This document shows, piece after piece, positions 63,607 through 64,000 of a stretch of DNA of 64,000 bases; position 1 is the stretch's first letter, and the number at the start of each line of letters is the position of its first letter. Origin of the DNA: Gymnorhina tibicen (lineage: Eukaryota; Chordata; Aves; Passeriformes; Artamidae). The notes beneath the pieces are model-generated. The model made no database searches. It saw nothing but the letters and a program-made list of their open reading frames with translations, and was not told the DNA's origin. The stretch lies in the NCBI GenBank assembly GCA_013399875.1, contig VXAZ01003882.1, positions 521,441 to 585,440 on the forward strand. Direction: 5' to 3'. Made by a program: the position numbers and the translations under genes.

Positions 63607-63990
63607 CCAGAATTGGCAGGTTCCGGTCCTGAAGCCAATTCGGCATCTCCTATTTTGTGGGGAACTCCCCCGCCACCGGTTTTGTGGGGAACCCCTCCCC
63701 CCCACCGGTCTGTGGTTTTGGGGTGTTTTTTTGTGGAGAACTAGAATTGGCAGGTTCCGGTCCTGAAGCCAATTCGGCATCTCCTATTTTGTGGGGAACT
63801 CCCCCGCCACCGGGTTTGTGGGGAACCCCTCCCCCCCACCGGTCTGTGTGGTTTTTTTTTTTGTGTGGAGAACTAAAATTGGCAGACTCTTCCTGAGGCC
63901 AATTCTGCAGCTGCTGCCTTGTGGGGCTGGTGTTATCCCTGCGCAGGCCTAACTATTTATCATGCAACTTCCTTTGTGGGGGCTATAGAG
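63607..63990 (+). repeat. 132-134-bp tandem repeat, two full copies and a diverged third
   Basis: Copies start at 63607, 63741 and 63873. Each begins with an inverted repeat GAATTGGC...GCCAATTC (stem 8 bp in copies 1 and 2, 7 bp in copy 3). It is followed by two GTGGGGAAC...CCACCGG sub-repeats and a T/G-rich stretch. The third copy keeps the stem but loses similarity after about 40 bp. Confidence 0.9.
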
Positions 63991-64000
63991 AAACTTTAGG

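Noticed and set aside
63231..63896. Overlapping open frames of 63-94 codons on both strands
   Set aside because: They follow the two tandem arrays in several frames and have no retroviral protein motifs.

Overview
This is vertebrate nuclear DNA, almost certainly from a bird. It carries at least seven recognisable 3' ends of CR1 LINEs ending in the avian ATTCTATGA-type tail. It also carries several avian-style LTR pieces and a spliced GLIPR2 gene. From general knowledge, genes of human 9p, where GLIPR2 lies, map largely to the avian Z chromosome, so Z linkage is likely; this is not shown by the sequence. Most of the window is intron or intergenic DNA.

Layout. From 1 to about 7.97 kb lies intron 1 or 5' flank of GLIPR2, with two CR1 ends and an eroded LTR. 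From 7.97 to 19.78 kb lie four coding exons of GLIPR2 on the plus strand (7973-8081, 11564-11667, 18574-18651, 19624-19784), with polyadenylation signals at 19857, 21052 and 21275. The five-residue first exon was not found and is probably left of the window. The exons join in frame to all but about 13 nt of a 154-residue CAP-domain protein, and all four conserved cleft residues are present. Intron 2 holds a 115-bp uninterrupted purine-pyrimidine alternating tract. At 22.69-23.33 kb is the longest CR1. It is followed directly by a nine-copy 11-bp GC minisatellite and a small CpG-rich block with a CTCF-like motif. From about 24.8 to 43.5 kb I see no protein gene, only CR1 and LTR fragments and AT-rich unique DNA with a few blocks that look like conserved non-coding elements.

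The most interesting gene is on the minus strand at 43.5-46.6 kb. It is a small IFI6/IFI27 (ISG12)-like gene whose two recognised exons each encode one copy of a roughly 49-residue repeat. The splice phase is the same on both sides of the second copy. Its promoter has a TATA box, a perfect ISRE and two further ISRE-like sites just upstream of the first ATG. The repeats keep the family's Gly/Met framework but replace many hydrophobic positions with polar residues. It appears to be an interferon-inducible, diverged and internally duplicated ISG12 relative.

From 46.8 to 62 kb there is gene-free DNA with old CR1 remnants, including a broken reverse-transcriptase fragment at 54.2 kb. The right edge (62.26-64.0 kb) holds an LTR-like unit inserted into a CR1. 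It is followed by two consecutive tandem-repeat arrays built of short stem-loops whose stems are conserved while the loops vary. They may be the untranslated leader of an endogenous retrovirus that continues past the window.
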